The notes under the pieces are model-generated. The model saw only the letters and a program-made list of their open reading frames with translations. It had not been told where the DNA came from and did not search any database. Positions 17,337 through 25,062 of a DNA stretch of 64,000 nucleotides are shown here, piece by piece. The translations under genes and the position numbers were made by a program. Source of the DNA: JBBSNV01 sp964458605. GTDB lineage: Bacteria > Pseudomonadota > Alphaproteobacteria > Reyranellales > JAQSWP01. The stretch covers positions 1 through 64,000 of the forward strand of contig CAYWLS010000014.1 of assembly GCA_964458605.1 (NCBI GenBank). The letters are read 5' to 3'. Position 1 is the first letter of the stretch. Each line of letters opens with the position of its first letter.

Positions 17337-18209
17337 GCGGGTCGGGATCGGCTTGGGGCCGGAATAGTCGTAGAAGCCGCGCCCTACCTTGCGGCCCAGC
17401 CAGCCCGCTTCGACGTATTTCACCAGCAGCGGACACGGCCGGTACTTGGAATCGGCCAGCCCCTCGTACAGCACCTGCATCACCGACAGGCAGGTATCGA
17501 GGCCGATGAAGTCGGCCAGTTCGAGCGGCCCCATCGGATGGTTGGCGCCCAGCTTCATCGCCGTGTCGATCGATTCGACCGAGCCCACGCCCTCGTACAG
17601 CGCATACACCGACTCGTTGATCATCGGCAGCAGGATGCGGTTGACGATGAAGGCCGGGAAGTCCTCGGCATTGGCTGGCGTCTTGCCCAGCCTGATGGTG
17701 AATTCGCGGATCGCCTTGAAGGTGTCCTCGTCGGTGGCGATGCCGCGGATCAGCTCGACCAGCTGCATGGCCGGCACCGGGTTCATGAAGTGCACGCCCA
17801 TGAACTTGCCCGGACGGTCGGTGGTCGAGGCCAGCCTGGTGATCGAGATCGAGGAGGTGTTGGTGGCCAGCAGCGCGCTGGGACGCAGGTTGGGGCACAC
17901 CTTCTTGAAGATCTCGCGCTTGACGGCTTCGTTCTCGGTCGCCGCCTCGATCACCAGGTCGCAGCCCGCCAGCGCGCCGTAGTCGAGCCCGGCATGGATG
18001 TGCTTGAGGGCAAAATCCTTTTCCTCGGGCTTGATGCGGCCGCGCGAGATCTGGCGATCGAGATTGCCGTCGATGGTCTTCAAACCCTTGTCGAGGTGGT
18101 CCTGATCGATATCGATCAGCTGCACGTCGTAGCCGGACAAGGCGCAGACATGGGCGATGCCGTTGCCCATCTGTCCGGCGCCGATCACGCCAACGGTTTG
18201 AATGGTCAT
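17334..18209 (-). CDS. hbd: 3-hydroxybutyryl-CoA dehydrogenase
   Basis: This enzyme interconverts acetoacetyl-CoA and 3-hydroxybutyryl-CoA with NAD(P). The 291-residue protein has the Rossmann motif GVIGAGQMGNGIA (7-19), the VHFMNPVPAMQLVE active-site region and the NHPMGPLELADFIGLD dimerisation domain signature. It lies 36 bp after etfA in the same direction. In this window it fits the ethylmalonyl-CoA route or butyrate/PHB metabolism. Whether NAD or NADP is used is not resolved. Confidence 0.93.
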   Translation of the reverse strand: MTIQTVGVIGAGQMGNGIAHVCALSGYDVQLIDIDQDHLDKGLKTIDGNLDRQISRGRIKPEEKDFALKHIHAGLDYGALAGCDLVIEAATENEAVKREIFKKVCPNLRPSALLATNTSSISITRLASTTDRPGKFMGVHFMNPVPAMQLVELIRGIATDEDTFKAIREFTIRLGKTPANAEDFPAFIVNRILLPMINESVYALYEGVGSVESIDTAMKLGANHPMGPLELADFIGLDTCLSVMQVLYEGLADSKYRPCPLLVKYVEAGWLGRKVGRGFYDYSGPKPIPTR

Positions 18210-18245
18210 GTTGTTGTTCGACTCCTTGGGCCGCGACGGCCGGGA

Positions 18246-19184
18246 TTAGCGCTTGGCGAGTTCGGCGTCGAGCTCCGGCACGATCTGGAACAGATCGCCC
18301 ACCAGGCCGTAATCGGCCACCTGGAAGATCGGCGCCTCTTCGTCCTTGTTGATGGCGACGATCACCTTGCTGTCCTTCATGCCGGCCAGGTGCTGGATGG
18401 CGCCGGAGATGCCGATGGCGATGTAGAGATCGGGCGCCACCACCTTGCCGGTCTGGCCGACCTGGTAGTCGTTGGGCACGAAGCCGGCATCGACCGCGGC
18501 GCGGCTGGCGCCGATCGCCGCGTTGAGCTTGTCGGCCAGCGACTCGAGCATCTTGAAGTTCTCGCCGCTCTGCAGGCCGCGGCCGCCCGACACCACGATC
18601 TTGGCGCTGGTCAGCTCGGGCCGCTCGGACTTGGACAGCTCCGATCCGACGAAGTCGGACAGGCCGGCCTTGGCCGCCGCGCCGATCTTCTCGATCGCCG
18701 CCGCGCCGCCATTGGCGTCGGCCGCCTTGAAGGTGGTGCCGCGCACCGTCAGCACCTTGATCTTGTCGGCCGACTGCACGGTGGCCATGGCGTTGCCGGC
18801 ATAGATCGGCCGCACGAAGGTGTCCGGGCTGTCGATGACGATGACGTCGGAGATCTGCGCCACGTCGAGCAGCGCCGCCACGCGCGGCAGCACGTTCTTG
18901 CCGAACGAATTGGCCGGGGCGACGATGTGGCTGTAGTTGGGCGCGAGCTGCACGATCAGCGGCGCCAGCTCCTCGGCCAGCGCATGGCCGTAGGCGGCAT
19001 CGTCGGCCTGCAGCACCTTGGCCACGCCCGCCACCTTGGCGGCGGCCTGCGCGGCGCCGTCGCAATTCTGCCCGGCGACCAGGACGTGCACGTCGCCGCC
19101 CAGCTTGACGGCGGCGGTGACGGCGTTGAGGGTGGCGGCGCGCAGCGACGCGTTGTCGTGATCGGCGATAACCAGGACGCTCAT
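18246..19184 (-). CDS. etfA: Electron transfer flavoprotein alpha subunit
   Basis: EtfA carries the FAD of ETF, which passes electrons from acyl-CoA dehydrogenases to ETF:ubiquinone oxidoreductase. The 312-residue protein has the FAD-binding signature GQTGKVVAPDLYIAIGISG and the following QHLAGMKDSKVIVAINKDEEAPIF. The start follows the etfB stop by two bases, so the two subunits are coupled. The likely local electron donor is the methylsuccinyl-CoA dehydrogenase at 23305. Confidence 0.95.
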   Translation of the reverse strand: MSVLVIADHDNASLRAATLNAVTAAVKLGGDVHVLVAGQNCDGAAQAAAKVAGVAKVLQADDAAYGHALAEELAPLIVQLAPNYSHIVAPANSFGKNVLPRVAALLDVAQISDVIVIDSPDTFVRPIYAGNAMATVQSADKIKVLTVRGTTFKAADANGGAAAIEKIGAAAKAGLSDFVGSELSKSERPELTSAKIVVSGGRGLQSGENFKMLESLADKLNAAIGASRAAVDAGFVPNDYQVGQTGKVVAPDLYIAIGISGAIQHLAGMKDSKVIVAINKDEEAPIFQVADYGLVGDLFQIVPELDAELAKR

Positions 19185-19186
19185 CT

Positions 19187-19936
19187 TCAGATCACTCCCG
19201 CTTCGTCGTGCAGCTTTTCGACCAGTTCCTGCACCGTCTTGACCTTGATGCCGGCCTTGCGCTTGGGCGGCTCCTCGACCTTCAGGGTCTTCAGCCGCGG
19301 CGCGATGTCGACGCCCAGGTCTTCCGGCTTGAGCTGCTCGATCGGCTTCTTCTTGGCCTTCATGATGTTGGGCAGCGACGCGTAGCGCGGCTCGTTGAGG
19401 CGCAAATCGGTGGTGATCACCGCCGGCAGCTTCAGCTTGAGATTCTCCAGGCCGCCATCGACCTCGCGCTTGATCTCGACCGTGCCCTCGGCGACGTTCA
19501 GCTTGTTGGCGAAGGTGCCCTGGGACCAGCCCAGCAGCGCCGCCACCATCTGGCCGGTCTGGTTGCTGTCGTCGTCGATCGCCTGCTTGCCGACGATGAT
19601 CAGGCCCGGCTGTTCCTTGTCGGCCACCGCCTTCATCAGCTTGGCGACGGCCAGCGGCTGCAGCTCGGCGTCGCTCACGACGTGAATGCCGCGGTCGGCG
19701 CCCATGGCGAGCGCGGTGCGGATGGTCTCCTGGCACTGCGTCGGGCCGGCGGAAAAGGCGATCACCTCGGTGGCCTTGCCCGCTTCCTTCATGCGAACCG
19801 CTTCCTCGACGGCGATTTCGTCGAACGGGTTCATCGACATCTTGACGTTGGCGGTCTCGACGCCCGTCTTGTCGGCTTTGACGCGGATCTTGACGTTGTA
19901 GTCGATCACGCGCTTGACCGCGACCAGCACTTTCAT
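19187..19936 (-). CDS. etfB: Electron transfer flavoprotein beta subunit
   Basis: EtfB is the AMP-binding partner of EtfA. The 249-residue protein starts MKVLVAVKRVIDYNVKIRVK and contains the MSMNPFDEIAVEEAVR signature plus the VITTDLRLNEPRYASLPNIMKAKK segment typical of the family. It is the first gene of etfB-etfA and probably of etfBA-hbd. It is preceded by a strong candidate promoter overlapped by a 17-bp palindrome. No strong ribosome site is visible right before the ATG. Confidence 0.95.
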   Translation of the reverse strand: MKVLVAVKRVIDYNVKIRVKADKTGVETANVKMSMNPFDEIAVEEAVRMKEAGKATEVIAFSAGPTQCQETIRTALAMGADRGIHVVSDAELQPLAVAKLMKAVADKEQPGLIIVGKQAIDDDSNQTGQMVAALLGWSQGTFANKLNVAEGTVEIKREVDGGLENLKLKLPAVITTDLRLNEPRYASLPNIMKAKKKPIEQLKPEDLGVDIAPRLKTLKVEEPPKRKAGIKVKTVQELVEKLHDEAGVI

Positions 19937-19954
19937 TGTTCAGCGTCCCCTTGA

Positions 19955-19995
19955 AAAGAACATGGTTCTTTAGGTTGCTTGGCAAGGCAAGTCAA
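19955..19995 (-). promoter_or_regulatory. etfBA promoter with overlapping palindromic operator
   Basis: On the etfB strand, TTGACT (19995-19990), a 17-bp spacer and TAAAGA (19972-19967) make a near-consensus sigma-70-type promoter. A perfect 17-bp palindrome with arms AAAGAAC and GTTCTTT around a 3-bp spacer (19955-19971) covers the -10 element and the expected transcription start near 19960. This is the classic position for a dimeric repressor; the regulator is unknown. Confidence 0.65.
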
Positions 19996-20069
19996 GGCGT
20001 TGCTGCGGTTGCGAAATCGGGGCGCTTTCGTCAATCGAGCCAACGACTTGCCGCGATCCGGGACGGCGC

Positions 20070-20648
20070 TCAGTCGCCTCGGGTCTGGCCCGGCACCCAC
20101 AGAATGTCGGCCTTGCCGCGTCCATTGGCATACCGCGCCAGCACGAACAGATGGTCGGACAGGCGATTGATGTATTTGATGGCCTCGGCGTTGATCCGCT
20201 CGACGCGCGCCAGACCGACCATGTCGCGCTCGGCGCGCCGCGCCACGGTACGCGCCAGGTGCAGATGGGCCGCCAGCGGCGAGCCGCCGGGCAGGATGAA
20301 GGAGTTGAGCGGCGCCAGCTCGGCGTTCATGGCGTCGATCTCGCGCTCCAGCCGCGTCACCTGCTTGGCCAGGATGCGCAGCGGCTCGTATTTCGGCTTC
20401 TCGTCCGATTCGGGCGTGCACAGATCGGCGCCCAGATCGAACAGATCGTTCTGGATGCGCATCAGCATGGCGTCGATCTGGCCGTCGCCGGCGCTGTGCA
20501 GCCGCGCCAGGCCGACGCAGGCATTGGCTTCGTCGACTGCGCCATAGGCCGCCACCCGCGCCGCGTCCTTGGCCACGCGCGTGCCGTCGCCCAGCGAGGT
20601 CTGGCCCTGGTCGCCGCCGCGCGTATAGATGCGGGTAAGCTTGACCAT
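20070..20648 (-). CDS. Cob(I)alamin adenosyltransferase, PduO type
   Basis: This enzyme transfers the adenosyl group of ATP to cob(I)alamin, making coenzyme B12 for Ecm and NrdJ. The 192-residue protein has the ATP-binding start RIYTRGGDQGQTSLGDGTRV and the C-terminal RINAEAIKYINRLSDHLFVLAR signature of PduO/MMAB enzymes. It starts two bases after the stop of the small two-helix membrane protein gene. Its stop lies 133 bp before etfB, with a promoter between. Confidence 0.94.
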   Translation of the reverse strand: MVKLTRIYTRGGDQGQTSLGDGTRVAKDAARVAAYGAVDEANACVGLARLHSAGDGQIDAMLMRIQNDLFDLGADLCTPESDEKPKYEPLRILAKQVTRLEREIDAMNAELAPLNSFILPGGSPLAAHLHLARTVARRAERDMVGLARVERINAEAIKYINRLSDHLFVLARYANGRGKADILWVPGQTRGD

Positions 20649-20650
20649 GG

Positions 20651-20848
20651 TCAGCCTTGCAGCCGCAGCATCAGCAGGATGAACACGATCAGGGTGAAGC
20701 CCTGGAAATAGATGCGCAGGCGCATCAGCTTGTTGCCGTACTTGGCATTGAAATCGCCGCCCTTGCCCATCGAGAACACGCCGACGAACAAGGTCGCCAG
20801 GGTGCCGATCAGGCCGATTGCGACCAGGATGTAGAGAATGGTGGTCAT
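20651..20848 (-). CDS. Small twin-transmembrane protein (HIG1-like)
   Basis: This 65-residue protein has two membrane helices (about residues 3-24 and 47-63) joined by a short loop MGKGGDFNAKYGNKLMRLR. The sequence fits the HIG_1_N or twin-transmembrane small protein family often found just upstream of the PduO-type adenosyltransferase in alphaproteobacteria. Its role is unknown; related eukaryotic proteins assist respiratory complexes. The stop is two bases from the adenosyltransferase ATG, so the pair is probably one transcript. Confidence 0.8.
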   Translation of the reverse strand: MTTILYILVAIGLIGTLATLFVGVFSMGKGGDFNAKYGNKLMRLRIYFQGFTLIVFILLMLRLQG

Positions 20849-20929
20849 GATAGTCCTCGCGGGCCGGTAGCGGCGTACTTCTATAACGGCACTATAGGCC
20901 GGTCGATCCGGCGAAACGACGGCGAAACG

Positions 20930-21595
20930 TCACGCCGCTCCGGCCACGCCCAGCAGCGCCGGCAGGCGCGCCATGTCGTCGAACAGGACACCGCCGGCCT
21001 CGGCCAGGCCGGCACGATCGGCGTGCGGCGCGGCGGCATAGGCCAGCACGCGCATGCCGGCCGCCCGCCCCGCCGTCACCCCGGGCACGGCGTCCTCGAC
21101 CACCACGCAATCGGCCGGCGCCGCGCCCATGCGGCGCGCGGCATGCAGGAACAGGTCGGGAAAGGGCTTGCCGCGCGGCACCATGGTGGCGCTGAACATA
21201 TGACCCTCGAAGCGCGGCAGCAGGCCCGACAGCCCCAGGGTCAGGCGCATCTTCTCGATCTCGCCGGACGAGGCCACGCAATAGGGAACGCCGGCGTCTC
21301 CCAGCGCATCGAGCGCGCCCGGCAGACCTGGCGTGGCGGCGACGCCCTCGCGCCGGAAGGTCGCGAAAGTACGCTGCTGCAGGCGGGCGACGAAATCGTC
21401 GGGCACGGCACGGCCCAGTGCGCGCTCGACGATCTCGATGCAGGATTTCATCGAGCGGCCGACCAGCCGGGCCATGGTCTGCTCGACCGACCAGTCCAGC
21501 CCGATCTCGTTGAGCGCCGCGGCGAAGCAGCGATTGGAAGGCAGTTCGGTATCGACCAGCACACCGTCGCAGTCGAAAATGACGAGCACGGCCAT
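20930..21595 (-). CDS. HAD-superfamily phosphatase, phosphoglucomutase-like subgroup
   Basis: This is a 221-residue HAD hydrolase with a helical cap of the beta-phosphoglucomutase/phosphatase subgroup. The motifs are FDCDGVLVDTE (nucleophile), ASSGEIEKM (motif II Ser), PRGKPFPDLFLHAA (motif III Lys) and VVEDAVPGVTAG (acid motif). The substrate is probably a small sugar phosphate and cannot be named. It sits between two unrelated leftward genes with gaps of 81 and 46 bp. Confidence 0.85.
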   Translation of the reverse strand: MAVLVIFDCDGVLVDTELPSNRCFAAALNEIGLDWSVEQTMARLVGRSMKSCIEIVERALGRAVPDDFVARLQQRTFATFRREGVAATPGLPGALDALGDAGVPYCVASSGEIEKMRLTLGLSGLLPRFEGHMFSATMVPRGKPFPDLFLHAARRMGAAPADCVVVEDAVPGVTAGRAAGMRVLAYAAAPHADRAGLAEAGGVLFDDMARLPALLGVAGAA

Positions 21596-21641
21596 TCCCC
21601 CGTCCGCCGACCGTCGCGTCGACGCCGCTCAAACCCAAACT

Positions 21642-21866
21642 CTAGAGGAGAAAACGCTTCCGAATTGTCGGGGACGCCATCAGCAAATCCTCGCCCATAG
21701 TGTGCGCAAGCTTTACTAACGGATCTGTCCAGCCGCGATCAGTACCCTCGGGGAAAGGATATTCGGTAAATAATATCTTTCGGCCGTCCGACATGACTTG
21801 AAAAATGACCACGCAATTTCGTTTCTTGTCGACGACGACAAGATGAGCATCATCCTGATCAGACAT
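21642..21866 (-). CDS. Hypothetical protein, 74 residues
   Basis: I do not recognise this protein. The 74 residues start MSDQDDAHLVVVDKKRNC and look soluble, with a mixed alpha/beta pattern and no signal or membrane segment. The coding stretch is visibly less GC-rich than its neighbours (for example TAAATAATATCTTTC near 21767), which may point to recent acquisition or relaxed selection. It lies between a HAD gene and a DUF2569-like gene, all leftward. Confidence 0.5.
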   Translation of the reverse strand: MSDQDDAHLVVVDKKRNCVVIFQVMSDGRKILFTEYPFPEGTDRGWTDPLVKLAHTMGEDLLMASPTIRKRFLL

Positions 21867-21923
21867 TCGATAGTCCCCACTTATATCGACGCAGTGGTGG
21901 CCGTGCAGATGCAGCTGGCGCCA

Positions 21924-22448
21924 TCACTCGACGAAGGTGTTCTTGACCCGCCGCGACATGGCGAAATAAGGCGCCCAGATCGCGCAGGCGATCACGGCGC
22001 GAACGAGGTCGCGATAGTCCGAGGGCTCGGTCGAATCCGCCGCCGCCGGGATCTGCATGGCCAGCAGCATATCGATCACCTGCACCGCCACCATCGCCAC
22101 CAGCCAGGCGATCATGGTTCTGGGCAGGCGACGTTTCTTGCCGAAGAACAGCACCAGGATATAGATCGATGCCGCGACCAGGATCAGGTCGGCGACCAGC
22201 TCGAAAATGATCAGCGGCTTCCACAGCGGGTGATAGATCGGATTGCCGGGCGTCGTCAGCAACGGCCATACATCCGCGCCGAACGCCGGCAGGATGTCGC
22301 GGACGATCCCGATGGTCAGCGCGATCGGCGACAGCACGATGCCGATGGCCGGCAGGATCAGCCAACCACCGATGCCGCGCGGCTCGTCCGCCAGTTCCGT
22401 GCCAGGAGGGAGACTCAATCGAATCCTTCTGCGGCCACGCGCCGCCAT
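21924..22448 (-). CDS. DUF2569-like membrane protein
   Basis: This is a 174-residue membrane protein with about four helices. The segment EPRGIGGWLILPAIGIVLSPI near the N-terminus is the hallmark of DUF2569 proteins, whose function is unknown. I chose the ATG at 22448 because it leaves a short cytoplasmic lead before the GGWLILPAIG helix; the frame stays open further upstream to 22532. It is divergent from the PAP2 phosphatase gene across 99 bp. Confidence 0.7.
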   Translation of the reverse strand: MAARGRRRIRLSLPPGTELADEPRGIGGWLILPAIGIVLSPIALTIGIVRDILPAFGADVWPLLTTPGNPIYHPLWKPLIIFELVADLILVAASIYILVLFFGKKRRLPRTMIAWLVAMVAVQVIDMLLAMQIPAAADSTEPSDYRDLVRAVIACAIWAPYFAMSRRVKNTFVE

Positions 22449-22547
22449 GGGAGCATAGCGATGCCGCCGGGGTGGTGTCGACACCAACGCGCCAACCCCG
22501 GATGATGACACCCGCCCGACCGACGGGCGCACGAGACGGAGGCTACC

Positions 22548-23300
22548 ATGCCTGCTGGCCGGCGATGGATCGAGGCGATCGAGAGCGGACGCAGCATGGC
22601 AGCCGGCGCCATCGCCCTGGCGCGGCGCGAGATCGTGCTGCTCAGCATCCTGCTGCTGATGGGTGGGGCGCTGTGGCTGTTCCTGGCGATCGCCGGCGAG
22701 ATGGTCGAGGGCGAGACCAAGGGCATCGACAAGCTACTGCTGTTGGCGTTGCGCGATCCGGCCAACACCGACCACCCGCTGGGACCGGCCTGGCTGCAGG
22801 AGGCGGCACTGGAGATCACCGCACTGGGCAGCACCGCCATCCTGACGCTGGTGACCGTGGCGGCCGTCGCCTGGCTGGCGCTGCTGCGCAAATTCGGCGC
22901 CGCCGTGCTGGTGGGGCTGGCGGTGATCGGCGGGGCGCTGCTGTCGCTGGCGCTGAAGAGCGGCTTCGCCCGGCCTCGCCCCGAGCTGGTGCCGCATGGC
23001 GACGTGGTGACGTCGCTGAGCTTCCCCAGCGGGCACGCCATGTCGTCGGCGATCGTCTACCTGACCCTGGCGGCGCTGCTGTCGCGCGCCCAGCCGCATC
23101 GCCGGCTGAAGATCTACCTGCTGAGCGTGGCCGTCGTACTCACACTGATGATCGGGGTCAGCCGCGTCTATCTGGGCGTGCATTGGCCCAGCGACGTGGC
23201 CGCCGGCTGGTGCATCGGCAGCGCCTGGGCGCTGCTGTGCTGGGCCATCACCTTGTGGCTGCAGCGCCGCAATCCAAAGATCACGGCGCCGCAGGACTGA
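22548..23300 (+). CDS. PAP2-family membrane phosphatase
   Basis: This 250-residue membrane protein carries all three phosphatidic-acid-phosphatase type 2 motifs: KSGFARPRPE, SFPSGHAMSSA and SRVYLGVHWPSDVAAG. These supply the catalytic histidines and arginines on the periplasmic side. Substrates could be undecaprenyl diphosphate or lipid phosphates. An ACGGAGG ribosome-binding sequence lies just upstream. The gene ends four bases from the convergent mcd stop codon. Confidence 0.9.
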   Translation: MPAGRRWIEAIESGRSMAAGAIALARREIVLLSILLLMGGALWLFLAIAGEMVEGETKGIDKLLLLALRDPANTDHPLGPAWLQEAALEITALGSTAILTLVTVAAVAWLALLRKFGAAVLVGLAVIGGALLSLALKSGFARPRPELVPHGDVVTSLSFPSGHAMSSAIVYLTLAALLSRAQPHRRLKIYLLSVAVVLTLMIGVSRVYLGVHWPSDVAAGWCIGSAWALLCWAITLWLQRRNPKITAPQD

Positions 23301-23304
23301 GGAA

Positions 23305-24999
23305 CTAGTTGCGCCCCTCGATCAGGCCGCGGGCGATCACCTGGGCCTGGATCTCGGCCGCGCCCTCGAAGATGTTGAGGATGCGCGCGTCGCACAGCAC
23401 GCGGCTGATCGGATATTCCTGGGCGTAGCCGTTGCCGCCATGGATCTGCAGCGCGTTGTCGGCGTTGGACCAGGCCACGCGCGCGGCCAGCAGCTTGGCC
23501 ATGCCGGCCTCGATGTCGCAGCGCCGCTCGCTGTCCTTCTCGCGCGCCGAGAAATAGGTGAGCTGGCGCGCCACCATGGTCTCGACCGCCATCCAGGCCA
23601 GCTTGCCGAACACGCGCGGGAAATTGTAGATCGGCTGGCCGAATTGCAGGCGCTCCTTGGCATAGCGCAGGCCCAGCTCCATGGCGCATTGCGCCACGCC
23701 GGTGGCGCGCGCGGCGGTCTGGATGCGCGCCGATTCGAAGGTCGCCATAAGCTGCTTGAAGCCGTTGCCTTCCTGCTCGCCCAGCAGATTGGCCGCCGGC
23801 ACCTCGAAGCCGTCGAAGCCCAGCTCGTATTCCTTCATGCCGCGATAGCCCAGCACCTTGATCTCGCCGCCCGTCATGCCCTTGGCCGGGAACGGATCGG
23901 CCTCGGTACCGCGCGGCTTCTCGGCGATGAACATCGACAGGCCCTGATAGCCCGGCTTGTCGGCGTTGGTGCGCACCAGCAAGGTCATCATGTCAGTGCG
24001 CGAGGCATGGGTGATCCAGGTCTTGTTGCCATAGACCTTGTAGGCGTCGCCCTCGCGCACGGCGCGGGTGCGCAGCGAGGCGAGGTCGGAGCCGGTATTG
24101 GGTTCGGTGAACACCGCGGTCGGCAGCAATTGGCCGGTGGCGATCTTCCTGAGGAATTTCTCTTTCTGCTGCTTCGTGCCGTTCAGCCGGATGAGTTCGC
24201 CCGCGATCTCCGAGCGCGTGCCCAGCGAGCCGACGCCGATATAGCCGCGCGACAGCTCCTCGGTGACCACGCACATGGCAAGCTTGCCCATGCCCAGCCC
24301 GCCCCATTCCTCCGGCACGGTCAGGCCGAACACGCCCAGCTCGGCCATCTGCTCGACCACCGGCAGCGGGATCAGCTCGTCCTTCAGATGCCATTCATGC
24401 GCGTAGGGCATCACCGCGTCGGCGACGAAGCGGCGGAACTGCTCGCGCACCATGTCGAGCGCCTCGTCGTCCAGCCCCAGCGCGCCGAAATAGCCGGTGT
24501 CGAGGCCGTCGGCGATCAGCGCCGCGATGCGCTGGCGCACGGCGGTGGTGTTGCCGGCGGCCTGCAGCTTGCGCACCGCAGGGGTCTGCAGCGCGGCGAT
24601 TTCCTTTTCGCCCAGCCCCAGATCGGCCGGGCGCACGATCTCGACCTGGCTGATGGCGATGCCGCCGGCCATCTGGTTGAGATATTCGCCGAACGCCGCC
24701 TGCAGGATGAGCTGCTCCAGCTCGCCGAACTGGCCAGCGGACTTCAGCCGCTCGGCCCAGCCCAGCATCTGACGCAAGCCCGCGGCATAGGTGGCGATCC
24801 AGGCGAAGCCGTGGGCGGCGAACTGCTCGGCGTTGAGCAGGCCGGCATCGACCTTGCCCTTGGGCGAGACCGTGTTGCGCACCGCGTTGCGTGCCGCCTG
24901 GGCATAGGCCTCGGCCGCGTCGGCGGCTTCGGTGCAAAGCGGCAGCAGGCGATCGAGAATCGCTTGATCGGACGACACGGGGCGCGGCACAGCGGACAT
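23305..24999 (-). CDS. mcd: (2S)-methylsuccinyl-CoA dehydrogenase
   Basis: Mcd oxidises methylsuccinyl-CoA to mesaconyl-CoA in the ethylmalonyl-CoA pathway and reduces ETF. The 564-residue protein is an acyl-CoA dehydrogenase (TEPNTGSDLASLRTRA flavin region, QIHGGNGYAQEYP, IFEGAAEIQ near the end). It has about 170 extra N-terminal residues, the feature that separates Mcd from ordinary acyl-CoA dehydrogenases. The ATG at 24999 is fixed by GGAG six bases upstream; a TTG at 25011 is rejected. It is directly downstream of ccr, behind an intrinsic terminator hairpin. Confidence 0.92.
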   Translation of the reverse strand: MSAVPRPVSSDQAILDRLLPLCTEAADAAEAYAQAARNAVRNTVSPKGKVDAGLLNAEQFAAHGFAWIATYAAGLRQMLGWAERLKSAGQFGELEQLILQAAFGEYLNQMAGGIAISQVEIVRPADLGLGEKEIAALQTPAVRKLQAAGNTTAVRQRIAALIADGLDTGYFGALGLDDEALDMVREQFRRFVADAVMPYAHEWHLKDELIPLPVVEQMAELGVFGLTVPEEWGGLGMGKLAMCVVTEELSRGYIGVGSLGTRSEIAGELIRLNGTKQQKEKFLRKIATGQLLPTAVFTEPNTGSDLASLRTRAVREGDAYKVYGNKTWITHASRTDMMTLLVRTNADKPGYQGLSMFIAEKPRGTEADPFPAKGMTGGEIKVLGYRGMKEYELGFDGFEVPAANLLGEQEGNGFKQLMATFESARIQTAARATGVAQCAMELGLRYAKERLQFGQPIYNFPRVFGKLAWMAVETMVARQLTYFSAREKDSERRCDIEAGMAKLLAARVAWSNADNALQIHGGNGYAQEYPISRVLCDARILNIFEGAAEIQAQVIARGLIEGRN

Positions 25000-25009
25000 G
25001 ACGATCTCC

Positions 25010-25041
25010 AAAGAAAACGGGCCGACATTGGAGTCGGCCCG
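25010..25041 (-). terminator. Intrinsic terminator/attenuator between ccr and mcd
   Basis: Read in the ccr-to-mcd direction, a perfect 9-bp stem CGGGCCGAC / GTCGGCCCG with a 6-base loop (25041-25018) is followed at once by TTTTCTTT (25017-25010) and then by the mcd ribosome site GGAG. This is a textbook Rho-independent terminator. It should lower mcd expression relative to ccr unless read-through is controlled. Confidence 0.8.
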
Positions 25042-25062
25042 CTGATGATGAAATGCGGCGCG

